From: Trogon surrucura
Lineage: Eukaryota; Chordata; Aves; Trogoniformes; Trogonidae
Direction: 5' to 3'
NCBI GenBank assembly: GCA_020746105.1
Contig: CM036639.1
Span: 5,285,501-5,349,500 of the forward strand
Length of the DNA stretch: 64,000 nucleotides
Position 1 is the first letter of the stretch, and every line of letters starts with the position of its first letter. The notes beneath the pieces were generated by a model. The model did not search any database. It was not told the DNA's origin and was given only the letters and a program-made list of their open reading frames with translations. The position numbers were made by a program, and so were the translations under genes. Shown here piece by piece: positions 9,887 through 21,174 of the stretch.

Positions 9887-12800
9887 CTTTGGGGGGGGGA
9901 CACGGCGGAGGTGGGGGGGGAGAGGAGAGGAGCGTTAGTGTCACCCCCTCCCTGTCCCCGCTGCGGTCCACCCCCGTGGTGTGGGTGTCCCCCGCGGTGT
10001 CACCGGTCCCACAGGTGTCACCAACACAGCCCCCCACACACACCCCGTGCTTGGAGACAGCAAGGAGTCAGGGTGACAGTGACACAAGCCCCCCCCTCCT
10101 CCCCCTGCAATGGCACATGCAGGCAGGGCCCGGGGATAAGGGACAAGGGACGAGGGATAAGGGATAGGGGATGAGGGACAAGGGATGAGGGATAGGGGAT
10201 AAGGGACAAGGGATGAGGGATGAGGGACGAGGGATGAGGGATAGGGGACGAGGGAAAAGGGACAAGGGATGAGGGATGAAGGATGAAGGACAAGGGATGA
10301 GGGATAGGGGACAAGGGATAAGGGACAAGGGACGAGGGACAAAGGACAAGGGACGAGGGACAGGGATGGGGGACGAGGGATGGGCACCCCCAGCTCCCAG
10401 GGCAACACGCTGCAGGTGATGCTCAGCTGGGGGGGGTGGCTGGCAGCGTCACCCCACCCACGGGTGTCCCGAGGACCCTGGCGGGTGACGGTGACAGCAG
10501 CAGAAGGGGACGAGGCCCGCGGGGGCTGCTTACTTAAATCCCCAGCCTGTCCCCCCAAGGACGATGGCGGCCACCAGCACGGCCCCCGCGATGGAGCCGA
10601 TAATGATGTTGGTGCCACTGGGACCTGCGACAGAGGGGACAGGGAGGAGGGGACAGGAACAAACGTCAGTGGAGGGGGGGGATGGGACATGGGGTCACAG
10701 CCTCGCCGCTGTGGGGGGGGGACACAGGACCCAGCTGTGCCAGGGCAGGGGGTGACGGTGACACCGGACTCCCTGGGGTCACAGCAGGACAGCCCGGGCT
10801 GCAGGGACAGCAGGGACATGGGGACCCCCCGCGGGGCGCACGGACCCTTGTATCGCTCCGTCTCCCCTGTGGGCTTCGGCTCGGGGATGGGGTCGTACAC
10901 GCTGCAGTCCTTCCCCGTCCACTCCGCCCGGCAGATGCACTTGCCCTCGTTGCTGCAAACCTGCGGCCACAGGGACGGCGTCACCCTCTCCCCCGTGTCC
11001 CCATTGTGTGTGTGTCCCCCCGGCCGCTCCCCGTGTCCCTCACCCCGTGGTCGAAGCAGATCTTCCCGTCCCAGCTGCCGGGGCAGGAGCTGAAGTTAAA
11101 GGCGGTGGCAGGAAGGCATTTGCGGTCGAGACACAACATGCCGGGCCCGCACGGCGTCCCGTCCTCCACGTAGCTCAGGTCCGAGCCGTCCACCAGCTGC
11201 ACGTGGCCTCCCCTGCGGGCGCGACGGCACAGGTGACACCGAGGGGCCACCCGGGGCGAGGGGGGACACGGCCCCGCGGCCGTGGCGGCGGCGCCCACCT
11301 GCAGTCCACGTAGCGGTTTTGGTGGAAGAAGGTGGTGGTGGCGATCTCGCCGCTGAGCTCTCCCAGCCGGGGCGCGCCCGAGATGTTGGCGCAGAGGAGG
11401 AAGCCGCAGAGGACGTCCCTGCCAGGCAGGGTTGGTGGCGTCACCGGGACGGGTGACACCCGGGAGGGGACATGGAGAAGCGGGACGGGGGGGACACCCA
11501 GGGCTCACTCACTGCTTGTTGCACTGCAGCCAGCCCGCAGCCTCGCGCCCGCAGTTGCCCCTCTCGGTCCCCTCCACGTTGAGCTTCTCGTAGCAGAAGC
11601 GCTCGGCCGAGCCTGGCGGGAGAACGGCGTCACCCGCTGGGGAGGCTGGTGGGTGTCCCCCTCCCCAGCAAAAACAGCCCCCCCCGGGCCGACACTCACC
11701 GCGGCCCCACAGCGCGTTGCACTGCCGGTCCCTGGTCTTGCAGCGCCCGCCGTAGCATCGTCCCTGGGCAGCGGGGAGAGGGGTCACTGCGAGGGGCTCG
11801 CACGCGTGTGTGCGTGGCCACGGAGAGGGGGTGAGGACAATGAAAGCGCCCCCCAACTGCCACACACGTTCGGCCCCGGCACAGTCCCCAGGCACAGGCG
11901 CTGGGGAGCCACACGTGTGAGCACGGGGCAGTGCTCGGTCACAGGGACACGCGTGGGTCTGCACGGGGGAGGTTCAGGAGCTGCGGCCACATGCGCGGGG
12001 CACAGGGACCACAGCCCTGGCTGCAGGGGTGATGAACTGGGGCACGGGGAGGTGGTTCAGGTCCCCTGGCACTGCAGAAACCCCACGCGTGGCTGTGACA
12101 TGCCCAAGCGCAGCGATGCTGGAGCCCACGGGGACGTGTCCAGTCCCCCTGGGACTCCCCTGAGCCCCACGATCCCATCCCGCTGGGCTGCACTCACCTG
12201 CTCGTTTTCGCAGAAATAGCCGTCCAGCTTGTGGAGGTTGGGGGGACACTGCGGGGGGACACACACGCACAGAAGAAGACGGGTGACGCCCCTTGGCCCC
12301 ACACCCTGTCCCACGGCGTGTGTCCCCCCGCCCCGGCCCGGCTCACCTGGCTGGAGTCCCCGGTGCAGCTCTCGGGGATGTCGCACTCGTTCACGGCCTC
12401 CCGGCAGGACACGCCGCGCGGCTCATACTGCACCGGGGAGGGGCGAAACCGCCACGTCAGGAGCCCCCGGCCCGGGACCGGCGGCGGCTCTGCCCCTCCG
12501 ACCCCCCCCAGCCCCCCTCGCACCTTGCAGCCTTTGCAGCAGAGCCCGTCGCTGCACATGGCGTCGTGGGTCAGGGTGCATTTCTTGCAGCAGTTGCCCC
12601 CGCTCCTCGCGCACTCCTGCGAGGACAGCGGTCAGGACAACACGGCCGCCCCACCGGCAGCCCCGGGGCGAGTGGACCCCACCCTGTCCTGTCCCCGCTC
12701 ACCGCCAGCGAGCCGCAGTCGCACTCCTCGCCCGCCTCCACGAAGCCGTTGCCGCACTCCGGAGGGTCCAGGAGCTGCCGGGATGGAGGGGAGGGGGGAA

Positions 12801-15800
12801 GCGAGAGCTGCTGGGGTGGGGGGGCTCCCCAAGCTGGGTTCTGCCACAAAGCCACCCCCCCAAAAAGGGCATCATGTCCCCGTGGGACCGGCAGGACCCC
12901 ACTTGCTTTTTGCCATCGAGTGGGAGGGTGCGGACATGGGGTTCAACACCGGTGCCATCACCTTGGACGTGGCAGGGGCTCAGGGTGACCCCGAGTCCTG
13001 CGGGACCCTCAGAGCAGCGTCGCTGCCCCGTCCTGCGGTGGCCACCTGGGGCTGGGGGGTCTGGGGGAGCCGTTACCTTCAGGGGTTTGTTGAAAAGGCA
13101 GCTGCCGCCACCGTCCTGCAAGAACTGGTTGTACTCGTCGATGCTGCAGCGGGAGAACTTCCGCGGGAGGTAGTACCTGCGGGACCAGGGGGTCATCGTC
13201 ACCCCTCCAGTGCCACCTGGGTGGCATCGCTGGGCACAGCTGCTCCCCCAAAACAGGGCAGGATCCTCAGCGATGGCCCTGCTGCAAGCAGTGATGTTGG
13301 TCACATAATGGGGGACGACGGTGGCAATGCCACCCCGAGCTGGCACCCACCCTGTGTCCTCCATGATGCAGCCCAGCCACGAGTCCGGACAGCGGCAGTC
13401 TCCTGGGGGGAGAGGAGATGGGCTGGGGGGGGCCAGCTGTCCCGCCGCCAGCAGGGTGACACCGAGGTGTCCCCCCCTTGTCCCTGTCCTACTGCCGGGG
13501 GGGGCGGCAGCGGGTACCTGCGGCCGTGCGGTGCTTGTTCCACATCATGCCCACGTTCTGCCCCAGCGTCTGTGCCAGCGTCACCGCCATGGCCGCCACG
13601 TTGCCGTACTGCACGGGAGGGACGGGGTGAAGGGGTCACCTTGGGGATCCCCCACCACTGCCACCAGCCCCTTCCCGCTCCCGTGGCGGGTGGGAAGGGG
13701 GGGTTCTCTTGCCTCACCCACCTCGTTGACGCCCCAGGCGCGGGTGGGCGAGCAGATGCCCCCCCACGAAGGCGGTGCCGCTGCGGCTGCTCTGAAACGT
13801 CCGACCCCTGCGAGGAAGAGGACGGTGGGGACGGGGTGGGGGTGGTGGCAGCTGCCAGTCCCCGCAGAGGAGGGTGACGCGGCCGCGGCGCTCACGAGAA
13901 GAGGTGGACGGTGTCGCTGTGCTCCGCCGGCCCCTCGCGCCGGTACTTCACGAACTCGGTGAGGGTCTCCAGGGAGTCTTTCCCCACGCGGATCCGGTCC
14001 TCCGAGGCCCACGTCTCCATGGCCACCAGCACGATGCGGGTGTTGAGCTGCTCCTTGTAGATCTGAGGGAGGAGGGGAGCGCGAATGATGAACCCCCTCC
14101 CCGGGACAAACCCCCCTTCCCCCCCCAGAGACAAGCCCTTCGTGGGGCAGGGACCAACCCTCTGGGGACGGTCCCTCCTGGAGACAAACCCACCAGGGAC
14201 AAACCCCCCCAGGAGCTGGGCTCAACCCATCTCCCTCCCCCCAGCTGCGGGGGACAGTCCCCTCAAGGACAACCCCCCAGTGGGACAAACCTCTAGAGGA
14301 CAATTGCCCCCTCCCAGGGACAACAGGTGCTGGGGACAACCTCCCTCAGCAACAAACCCCCCAGGGACAAACCCCCTGGGAACGAACCCCCTAGAGAGCA
14401 ACCTCCCCAGAGACAAACCCCTCGGGTGACAGGGACAACCCTCCCCACAAGGACAGCACCCCCCCCGCCCAGGGACCGACCCCTCTCACCATGTCGGCCA
14501 GGTTGACCACGGACTTGGCGAAGTTGCTGGTGAGAACCACGGACTTGCGGAGCTGCAGGAACTGAGCGGGTGCCGGAGGGGGGGTCACTAGGGGTCACCA
14601 GGGGTCACCAGGGTCCCAAACCCCCAGGCCCAGGGACCCCCCCCACACTTACCAGCTGGTGGTCGTTGACCACGGCCAGCTCGATGTACTTGGTCTCGCT
14701 GTGGACGGTGTGCTGGGCGCGGCGGACCTGCCGGGGGGAGCCCAGTGCTGAGCTGGACCCCCCACCCTGAACTGGACCCCCCCGCCTGAACTGAAGTCCC
14801 CGCCTGAGCCGAGACCCCCGTCAGAACCAGACCCCCCAACCTGAACCAGGACTCCCAAAAACTTGAACCAGATGCCACTGCCTGAACCAGACCCCCCTGC
14901 CTGAACTGGACCCCTCAACCTGAACCAGACCCCCTGCCTGAACCAAACCCCCCCCAGCTGAGCTGGACCCCCCCACCTGAGCCCCACAGAAGGGGCTTCC
15001 AGACCCCTTTAGTGGTTGCCCTGAGGGCTGTTTGGGCACCGTGGCAGGAGGGAATGTCATCCGGGTGGGCTCAGGGATGGATCCCCTCTGGCTGTGGTGT
15101 CTCTGGGGGTCCCCAGGGCACCCCCAAGCCCCCGCAGGTGCAAACATACCACCAGCACCCCTGAACCCCACGTCTCCGGCCACCCTGGCCGGGCTCAGCT
15201 GGCAGCTGGCAGCAAAACAGAGTCAAGTGTCCTTGTCCCCGCACCCCATGTCCCTCATCTCCGCCGGTGTCCCCCCCCAGTCCCTGCTAACCTGCCGCCG
15301 CCGCCGCAGCTTTGGTGACCCGCCGGCGAGGCGCTGGCTCAACACGGGGAAGAGGCAGCCTGGAGGGAAGGGACAGAGCTGGTGGCGTGTGGGGCATGGG
15401 GCCACCAGGGCCATCTCACTGTCACCGGGTCCTTGGGGCCGAGCGGTGCTAAGGCTCACCCGGCTGGGCGCAGCTGGGGACACGCTGCACGACGTGTGGC
15501 TGAAGGCCCTGCCGTGGGGAGACGAGTGTCATGGTCACCTCGACTTGACCGAGTGGAGCAGAGGGCAGGAGGGTGGGTACAGCCACGTCCCCATGGCTGT
15601 CGCTGAGCCACAGCCACGGCCACGATGCTGCAGTGGGGAAACTGAGGCAGGGTCCCACTGCCACCCCTCACCTGCCCACGCTCAGCACCCGCCTGGGGCT
15701 CGATCAGGTAGGTGGCTCGGCCGTCGGAGAAGACCCCGCTGCAAAGAGAGAGGGGGGAGCGGGTGACAGGGTGCAGGGTGGGGGAGCTCCCCCCGGTCCC

Positions 15801-18800
15801 CTTTCTGGCCACCCCCTGGGGGGGGTTACTCACCGCAGGCCCTGGCAGCTGGAGAGAGCGGCGAAGGAGCGCGGCTGCCCCCGGATCCGGCCCTGGTAGT
15901 AGCAGTGCTCGCCCGCGCCCTGCCCCGGGGAGGGGGAAGAGTTGGCTGAGCCCCCCGCGCCCGCACCCTGGGGCCCATCCTGCGCTGCGAGGGGCAGCCG
16001 GCAGCCCCAGGAGCCCCCACCCCCAGCGTGGTGGCTCTGGGGTTCACTGCCTGTCCCACCGTGAGCTGCCCAAGCGCTCTGGGCATTGCCCGTCACAGGA
16101 GATCCCCCCCCCCAGCACCCACCGGGGAGCACCCCAGGGGTGAGGGGGGCACCCGAGGCCACCGGGTGGGGATGCCGAATGGCTGGTGGCCACGGCGGGG
16201 CTGCTCCTGGATTGACAAATCTGCCACCGTGGCCCCAGAGCTGGCACGGCACGGTGTGGCACAGCGTGGTACAGCATGGCCTGACGCCATGCAGCATGGC
16301 ACAGCACGGCACAGTATGGCACAAGGTGGCACAGTATGGCACAAGGTGGCACAGTATGGCCTGACGCAGCCCGACACGTGGCACAGCGTGGCAGGGCACG
16401 CGGCGCGGCGCCCGGCTTACCGTGCTGTGGCTGCCGTTGGTGCCCGCGCCGACGTGCCGCTCCACGTAGTGGGACGCGAGGAGGTGGCTGCCGGGAGCCG
16501 CGGAGGTGTGAGAGGCCGCGGCGGTGGGGAGGAAGCGGAAGAGGAGGAGGAGGAGGGAGACGGTGGCAGCCGTGGCCCTGCCAGTAGCACCCACCCGCCA
16601 CCCCCATGTGTGGGGTCACCCTGGCATGGGACCCTCTGGCTTTGGGAGACCCCTGGGATGGCTCTGCACAACCCACCCCCTGGCCCTGAGCACCCCCAGC
16701 TTTTCCGCACCCTCCCTCCTGCCAGGGGCAGCCCCATGGTGGGTGTCCCCAGTCCCACGGTGGGTGCCCGCAGCCCCCCAGTGTGTGCCTGCAGCCCCAC
16801 GGTGGGTGTCCCCAGTCCAGCGGTGGGTGCCCCTAGCCCCACGGTGGGTGTCCCCAGCCCCATGGTGAGTGCTCGCAGCCCCCCAGTGGGTGCCCGCAGC
16901 CCCAAGGTGGGTGTCCCCAGTCCCACGCTGGGTGTCCCCAGTCCCACACTGGGTGCCCCCAGTCCCACGCTGGGTGCTCCTAGCCCCACGGTGGGCACCC
17001 GCAGCCCCACAATGGGTGCCCCCAGCCCCACAGTAGGTGCCCGCAGCCCCACGGTGGGTGCTCACTGCCCCGCCAGAGTCCCCGGGGCCACTCACTGGTT
17101 CAGCCGGAGGTCGAGGGTGAAGGCCGAGCCGAAGGCGCCCACCACAAAGCTCACCCGCGCCAGGTGCAGTCCCTGCAAGAGAGCTGGAGCCGTCAGTGAC
17201 CCCTCCCCTCCCCCAGCCAAGAAAATTAAAAATTAAAATGATAATTGAAAAAATAATCGACCCAAATATGCAGCCTCCGAAGGTGCAGTTTTATTTTTAA
17301 CCCTCAAAAATTCAACATATGGGTTTTTGGTTTTTTTTTTTGCTCCAAAATCCTCACTCCCACAGCGCCGGGAGGGCACCCGCATCCCGCTGCCCACCTC
17401 CCTGGGTCTGGGTGGGGGCTGCCAGAGCACCCCCCTGCTGCCGGCAGCCCCGGCTCGGCCGTGGCGGTGCCCAGCCGGCGTCTCACCCGCCCCGCGGCGC
17501 CCGGCGCTCCTGACCTAATTCCCGCTCTGCGGCGCCCGCCTGAGACCTGGCAAACTCGCCGCACGAGTGAGGAGGCATCACCGGCCCCGCGTCCCTCAGG
17601 AACCGTCAGGATTTGCACCGGGTGGGGGGAACGGGATGGGCCGAACCTTTCCCGGGCTGCCCCGTGCCCCCGCCGAGGCCCCCGGTGCAGCTCAGGACGG
17701 TGAAGGGGACCCCTTTGTCACCATCCTTGGGGATGTCCCGTGCCAAAACTGCATCCAGCGGGTTGGGCAGCGCGGCCGGGAGAAGCTCACCAGGGCCAGG
17801 ACCCAACCCAGGGATGCTCCATCCCCCACCGCGACGCCCTGGCTTAACGCCTCCCCAAGATCCCGTTGGCGCCGGCGGCTCCGGCCAACCCCTGGCATTT
17901 CCCGGCGCCCGGCGGTTTTACTTAACGCCGGGTTTAAATCACCTTTGCGGCAACCGCAGCTCGTTATTTCGCCTTTTATCCGGCGCGGACGCGGGGGGAT
18001 CGATGCCTCCGCAGCCGCCACCGGCTCTTTGAAAGCATCGACCCCCACAACCCTTCCTCGCGCCGGATGGGGCGCATGTGCCGGCGCCCCGAAACCACCC
18101 CAAGGTTGGGCACGGATGCTGGGATGGGGGGAAACCGGCTGGGGACGGGGCGGTGGGACGCGAGGGGGTGCTCCCATGTGGCCTCCGGAGCTACGAGCCC
18201 GCTCCCACCTTGTCCCCCCAACGCCCACCCACCCGCATCCCACAGGGTGTCACCGGGATGGCAGCGACACGGTGCCTGGAGGGGGATGAGGGAGGCCTCA
18301 GTTTGGAGTGCGGCAACGGCAAGTGCCCGAGGACGTGCCCACCCACCCAGGGACCCCAAAAATCGAGGCTGGAGGGGTCGTGGGTCACTTACGGGGCCTC
18401 CTCCTCCTCCTCCTCCGGCGGGTTCATGCCTGACCCTGGTGTCCAGCCGGTGCTTTGGGACTTCTCCTCCCTGGCTGTGCCCCACCAGCCTGCTGGGGTG
18501 GGTGATTTGGGACACGACGCGCCCGTCCTGCCACCCGGCGCGGGGCAGCTGCCGCTGCGAAGGGGCGGCGGGACCTGCAGGAAAGGGGCAGCCGGTCACG
18601 GTGGCCATGGGGACATGGGGGGGTTGGGGATGAGGAGAGCTGGGGACAAAGATATGCTCTGGGGGGGGACCCAAGGGAGGAATGGCACCCCGAAGAGGAT
18701 GCCTGGCTCCCAGCTGGGATGCCCAGGGGACGTAGCGAGCGGGTGTGGGGACACGTCCTGGGGTGGGGACACCCCATCCCATGGTGGTGTGTCCAGGAGG

Positions 18801-19801
18801 GGACACCCTGCAAGCAGAGGGTTGCGGGTGCCCAGGGGACATGGCGGAGCCACGTGGGGACCCAGCTGGGAGGGTAAGCTGCGGGGGCCTCAGATAGGGC
18901 AGCACGTCCTGGAGGGGACACCCAGGGGACGTGGGGACTGTCAGAGTGACATGGCCCCGAGCGGGGCACCCAGGGGACACTGAGGGACCCAGGGGAAATG
19001 GAGGGACCATGGGGACATGGAGGGATCGAGGGGACATGGAGGGACCCGGGGGACACGGAGGGACCCGGGGGGACATGGAGGGATCGAGGGGACATGGAGG
19101 GACCCGGGGGACACGGAGGGACCCGGGAGACACGGAGGGACCCAGGCCCCCACGGTGCCCGGTGGAAGGGGAGGAGGGGTCTGGGCACAGCGACACTTCC
19201 TGGGGGGGGGACAAGAAGGGCCAGGACGGGGACATCTCCCAACCGGTGACAGAGGGCCGGTGTGGGGACACCCCCAAGGGGGACGTGGAGGCCCCTGTGG
19301 GGACGCCGAGGGGACACGAGGGCTGGCCTTGGGACGCCTCCGCAGGGGACACATCCCAAGGGGACACCGAGCCCCGACCGCTACGGGGACACCTCCGGGG
19401 AGGGGAGCGGGGGGACACCCAGGGGACGGCGCGGCCGATCCGGGGACGCGTCCCGGCGGGGACATGCGGGGCCGGTGTGGGGACTCCCCCCCCTTCCCCC
19501 GGCGGGGACCGGCGTGGGGAGGCTCCGGGGGGCGGCTGCGGGGTAGGGAGGGGGCGAGGACCCGGCCCCTCCCGGGGCGCTGCGGGGCGGCGCTGCGGAA
19601 AAATGTGTCGATGCAGCGAAAAAGCCGCAGCGGCGGCGGCGGGGACCGGGGGCACCGGGGATGGGGAGGATGGAGAGGAGCGGGGGGAGCGGGGGATGCC
19701 GGGCCCCGGGGAGGGGTGCGAGGACGCCGGTACCGGCACCTACCTGCCCGCGGGGCGAGCGAGAGCAGCGCGGCCAGCAGCCAGCCCCGCAGCGGGCTCA
19801 T
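9841..19801 (-). CDS. ADAM11: ADAM11, catalytically inactive ADAM metalloprotease-like neuronal surface protein (26 coding exons)
   Basis: Type I membrane protein of the ADAM11/22/23 group, which act as neuronal adhesion and LGI-binding scaffolds, not proteases. Coding exons: 19744-19801, 18393-18574, 17096-17172, 16421-16487, 15834-15919, 15672-15738, 15460-15508, 15292-15359, 14653-14727, 14490-14561, 13896-14062, 13722-13807, 13518-13608, 13351-13402, 13077-13176, 12703-12774, 12524-12616, 12347-12427, 12198-12248, 11700-11763, 11513-11612, 11299-11418, 11044-11212, 10846-10960, 10534-10624, 9841-9886. Phases close to 765 residues, close to the human length. Visible in order: hydrophobic signal peptide, propeptide, basic RRRRQ cleavage site, metalloprotease-like domain, disintegrin/cysteine-rich domain, EGF-like CSNEGKCIC, one transmembrane helix (exon 10534-10624) and a short tail. 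The zinc site reads [12 protein letters not shown], so the three histidines and catalytic glutamate of HExxHxxGxxH are absent. Exon 13722-13807 has one extra base in a C7 run (13759-13765). Confidence 0.95.
10135..10380. repeat. Heptameric AGGGAYR minisatellite, ADAM11 intron 25
   Basis: About 35 tandem heptamers of the form AGGGACA, AGGGATA, AGGGATG, AGGGACG or GGGGATA on the plus strand. A GGG triplet recurs every seven bases for about 245 bp, which is G-quadruplex-competent on the plus strand. The ADAM11 transcript carries the C-rich complement. This is not the vertebrate telomere hexamer. Confidence 0.85.
13759..13765 (-). other. ADAM11: Apparent +1 frameshift in ADAM11 exon (C7 run)
   Basis: On the minus strand the exon reads FVGG then goes out of frame. 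Removing one G from the seven-base run restores ...[18 protein letters not shown] and makes the exon 85 nt, as its flanking phases require. All other exons are intact, so a consensus error is likelier than a true mutation. Confidence 0.8.
14085..14470. repeat. C-rich degenerate tandem repeat, ADAM11 intron
   Basis: Many imperfect copies of GACAAACCCCCC-type units, spaced about 13-30 bp, fill the intron between exons 14062 and 14490. No coding content. Confidence 0.65.
14745..14975. repeat. Approx. 17-bp CTGAACCAGACCCCC repeat, ADAM11 intron
   Basis: About 12 degenerate units of CCTGAACCAGACCCCCC occur just upstream (transcript sense) of exon 14653-14727. The repeat abuts the acceptor-side intron of that exon. 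Confidence 0.65.
16235..16400. repeat. GGCACAGYATGGCACA tandem repeat, ADAM11 intron 4
   Basis: Degenerate 11-16 bp units containing TGGCACA repeat across about 165 bp and end 20 bp from the donor of exon 16421-16487. Confidence 0.7.
16735..17075. repeat. 21-bp minisatellite, ADAM11 intron 3
   Basis: About 16 copies of a 21-bp unit of the form GGTGGGTGCCCGCAGCCCCA, with variants GTCCCCAGTCCCAC. Because 21 is divisible by three, both strands stay open across it, giving spurious open frames. It ends about 20 bp from the donor of exon 17096-17172. Confidence 0.85.
18966..19150. repeat. Approx. 19-bp GGGGACATGGAGGGACC minisatellite, ADAM11 intron 1
   Basis: Roughly nine units of GGGGACATGGAGGGACCCG, with variants ACACGGAGGGACCCGG and GATCGA, lie in tandem in the first intron. 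Long overlapping stop-free frames on both strands here are a by-product of GC content and the repeat. Confidence 0.75.
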
Positions 19802-20150
19802 GGCTCCCGCATAATCCGAGCGCGGCCGCGCCGGGCCCGCCGAACCGGGAACCGTCCTGCCCGTCCCTGCCCTGCCCGTTCCCCCCCCCCTACCCTCCCT
19901 CCCCGGGCCGGGCAGGGAGCGGCCGCCGGGCCCGGAGCGCCGCCCCCCCGCCCCCCCCCACCCCCCCCTTCGCTCCCGTCCCCGCACGGCACCGGGCCCC
20001 GCCGCCACCGGCACCGGCGCCGGCAGCGGCAGCAGAGCCCGCCCCGGGGTCGCCCCGCCCCGCCCGGCCCCCGCCCCGGCACCGGCACCCGCCCCCCCCC
20101 AACCCGAACCCGGCTGCCGCAGCGCCGCTGGCACCCCCGCGGCATTGCAG
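19400..20150 (-). promoter_or_regulatory. ADAM11: ADAM11 CpG-island promoter region
   Basis: A dense CpG, very GC-rich block surrounds the ADAM11 start codon (19799-19801, minus). It includes GC-box-like GGGGCGGGG/CCCCGCCC motifs at about 20040-20090. No TATA box is evident. The transcription start cannot be fixed from sequence, but this is the only CpG island at the 5' end of the gene. Confidence 0.6.
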
Positions 20151-20159
20151 CACCGGCGG

Positions 20160-20790
20160 GGATGCCCCCGGTATCGGGATCAGCCCTCCCGGTAACGATA
20201 TCAGCCCCCCCCGGTACCGGGGTCACACTCCTCCGGTACTGGGATAACCCCTCGGCATCGATATCAGTCTCCCTCGGTACTGGGATCCTCCCCTGGTACC
20301 GGGATCAAACCCCCCCCCGTTACCGATATCAGCCTCCCCCTCTACTGGGATCACTCCCGGTTACCGGGATCAGCCAACCCAGTACCGGGATCACACCCCC
20401 CTGGTACTGGGATAACCCCCCGGCATCGATATCAGCCTCCCCCAGTACCGGGATCCTCTCCCAGTACCGGTATTAGCCCCCTGCCAGTATCGATACCAGC
20501 CGCCCTCTACTGGGATCACCCCCTGGTACCGGCATCATCACCTCTCCGGCAACAGGATCACCCTCCGGTACCGATATCAGCCCTCCCGGTACCGGGATCA
20601 CACCCCCCCGGTACTGGGATAACCCCCCGGCATCGATATCAGCCTCCCCCGGTACTGGGATCCTCCCCTGGTACCGGTATCAGCCCCCTTCCCGCGGTAC
20701 TGGGATCACCCCCCCAGTACTGACATCACGCCCTCCCCGGTACCGGGATCACCCTCCGGTATCGATATCAGCCCCCCCAGTACCAGACAT
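20160..20790. repeat. GGTACCGGGATC minisatellite with higher-order structure, upstream of ADAM11
   Basis: Tandem units of about 17-22 bp: C-runs followed by GGTACCGGGATC, GGTACTGGGATAACC or GGCATCGATATCAGCC. A composite block (GGTACTGGGATAACC, then CGGCATCGATATCAG) recurs with its first unit at 20235, 20403 and 20610. The units are rich in 6-bp palindromes (GGTACC, GATATC, ATCGAT). Diverged CAGTACTGG-type units continue to about 21170. Confidence 0.85.
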
Positions 20791-21174
20791 CCCCCCTCCC
20801 CCAGTCCCCACCCCCCCATATGGGATCGGAATGGTCCGACCAGTGCCAGCCCCCCCCAGTGACTACAAGAGCACCAGTGCCAGACCTCCCCAGTCAGTAC
20901 TGGACTGGGGACCAGCTCCCCTCAAAAAGACCAGTACAAGACCCCCCCCAACCAGTGCTGCTCCCCCAATACAGGACATCCCCACTCCAGTACTGGTCCC
21001 TCCAGGACCCTCCCACCCCAAACCAGCACCGAACCCTCCCACCCCTGTACTGGTCAGAACCCCAACCCCCCGGCCAGTACTGGGTTCCCAGCAGGGACTG
21101 AAGCCCCCCCCCATCCCACACCAGTCGCCCCGGTTGGGACTGAATCCTCCAAACCAGTACTAAGTCCCCTCCAA

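Noticed and set aside
10135-10380. Interstitial telomeric repeat
   Set aside because: The unit is a heptamer AGGGAYR, not TTAGGG, and the pattern is not a simple telomere variant.
13518-13608. Active ADAM protease site
   Set aside because: The sequence is [12 protein letters not shown], lacking the zinc histidines and glutamate, so the protein is a pseudoprotease as expected for ADAM11.
12231-13877. 548-codon plus-strand open frame
   Set aside because: It is the antisense shadow of several ADAM11 exons and their GC-rich introns.
17976-20247. Open frames of 587 (minus) and 438 (plus) codons
   Set aside because: They cover ADAM11 intron 1, exon 2 and the CpG island in wrong or mixed frames. 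Composition is simple GC-rich repeat; only the exons given for ADAM11 have family motifs.
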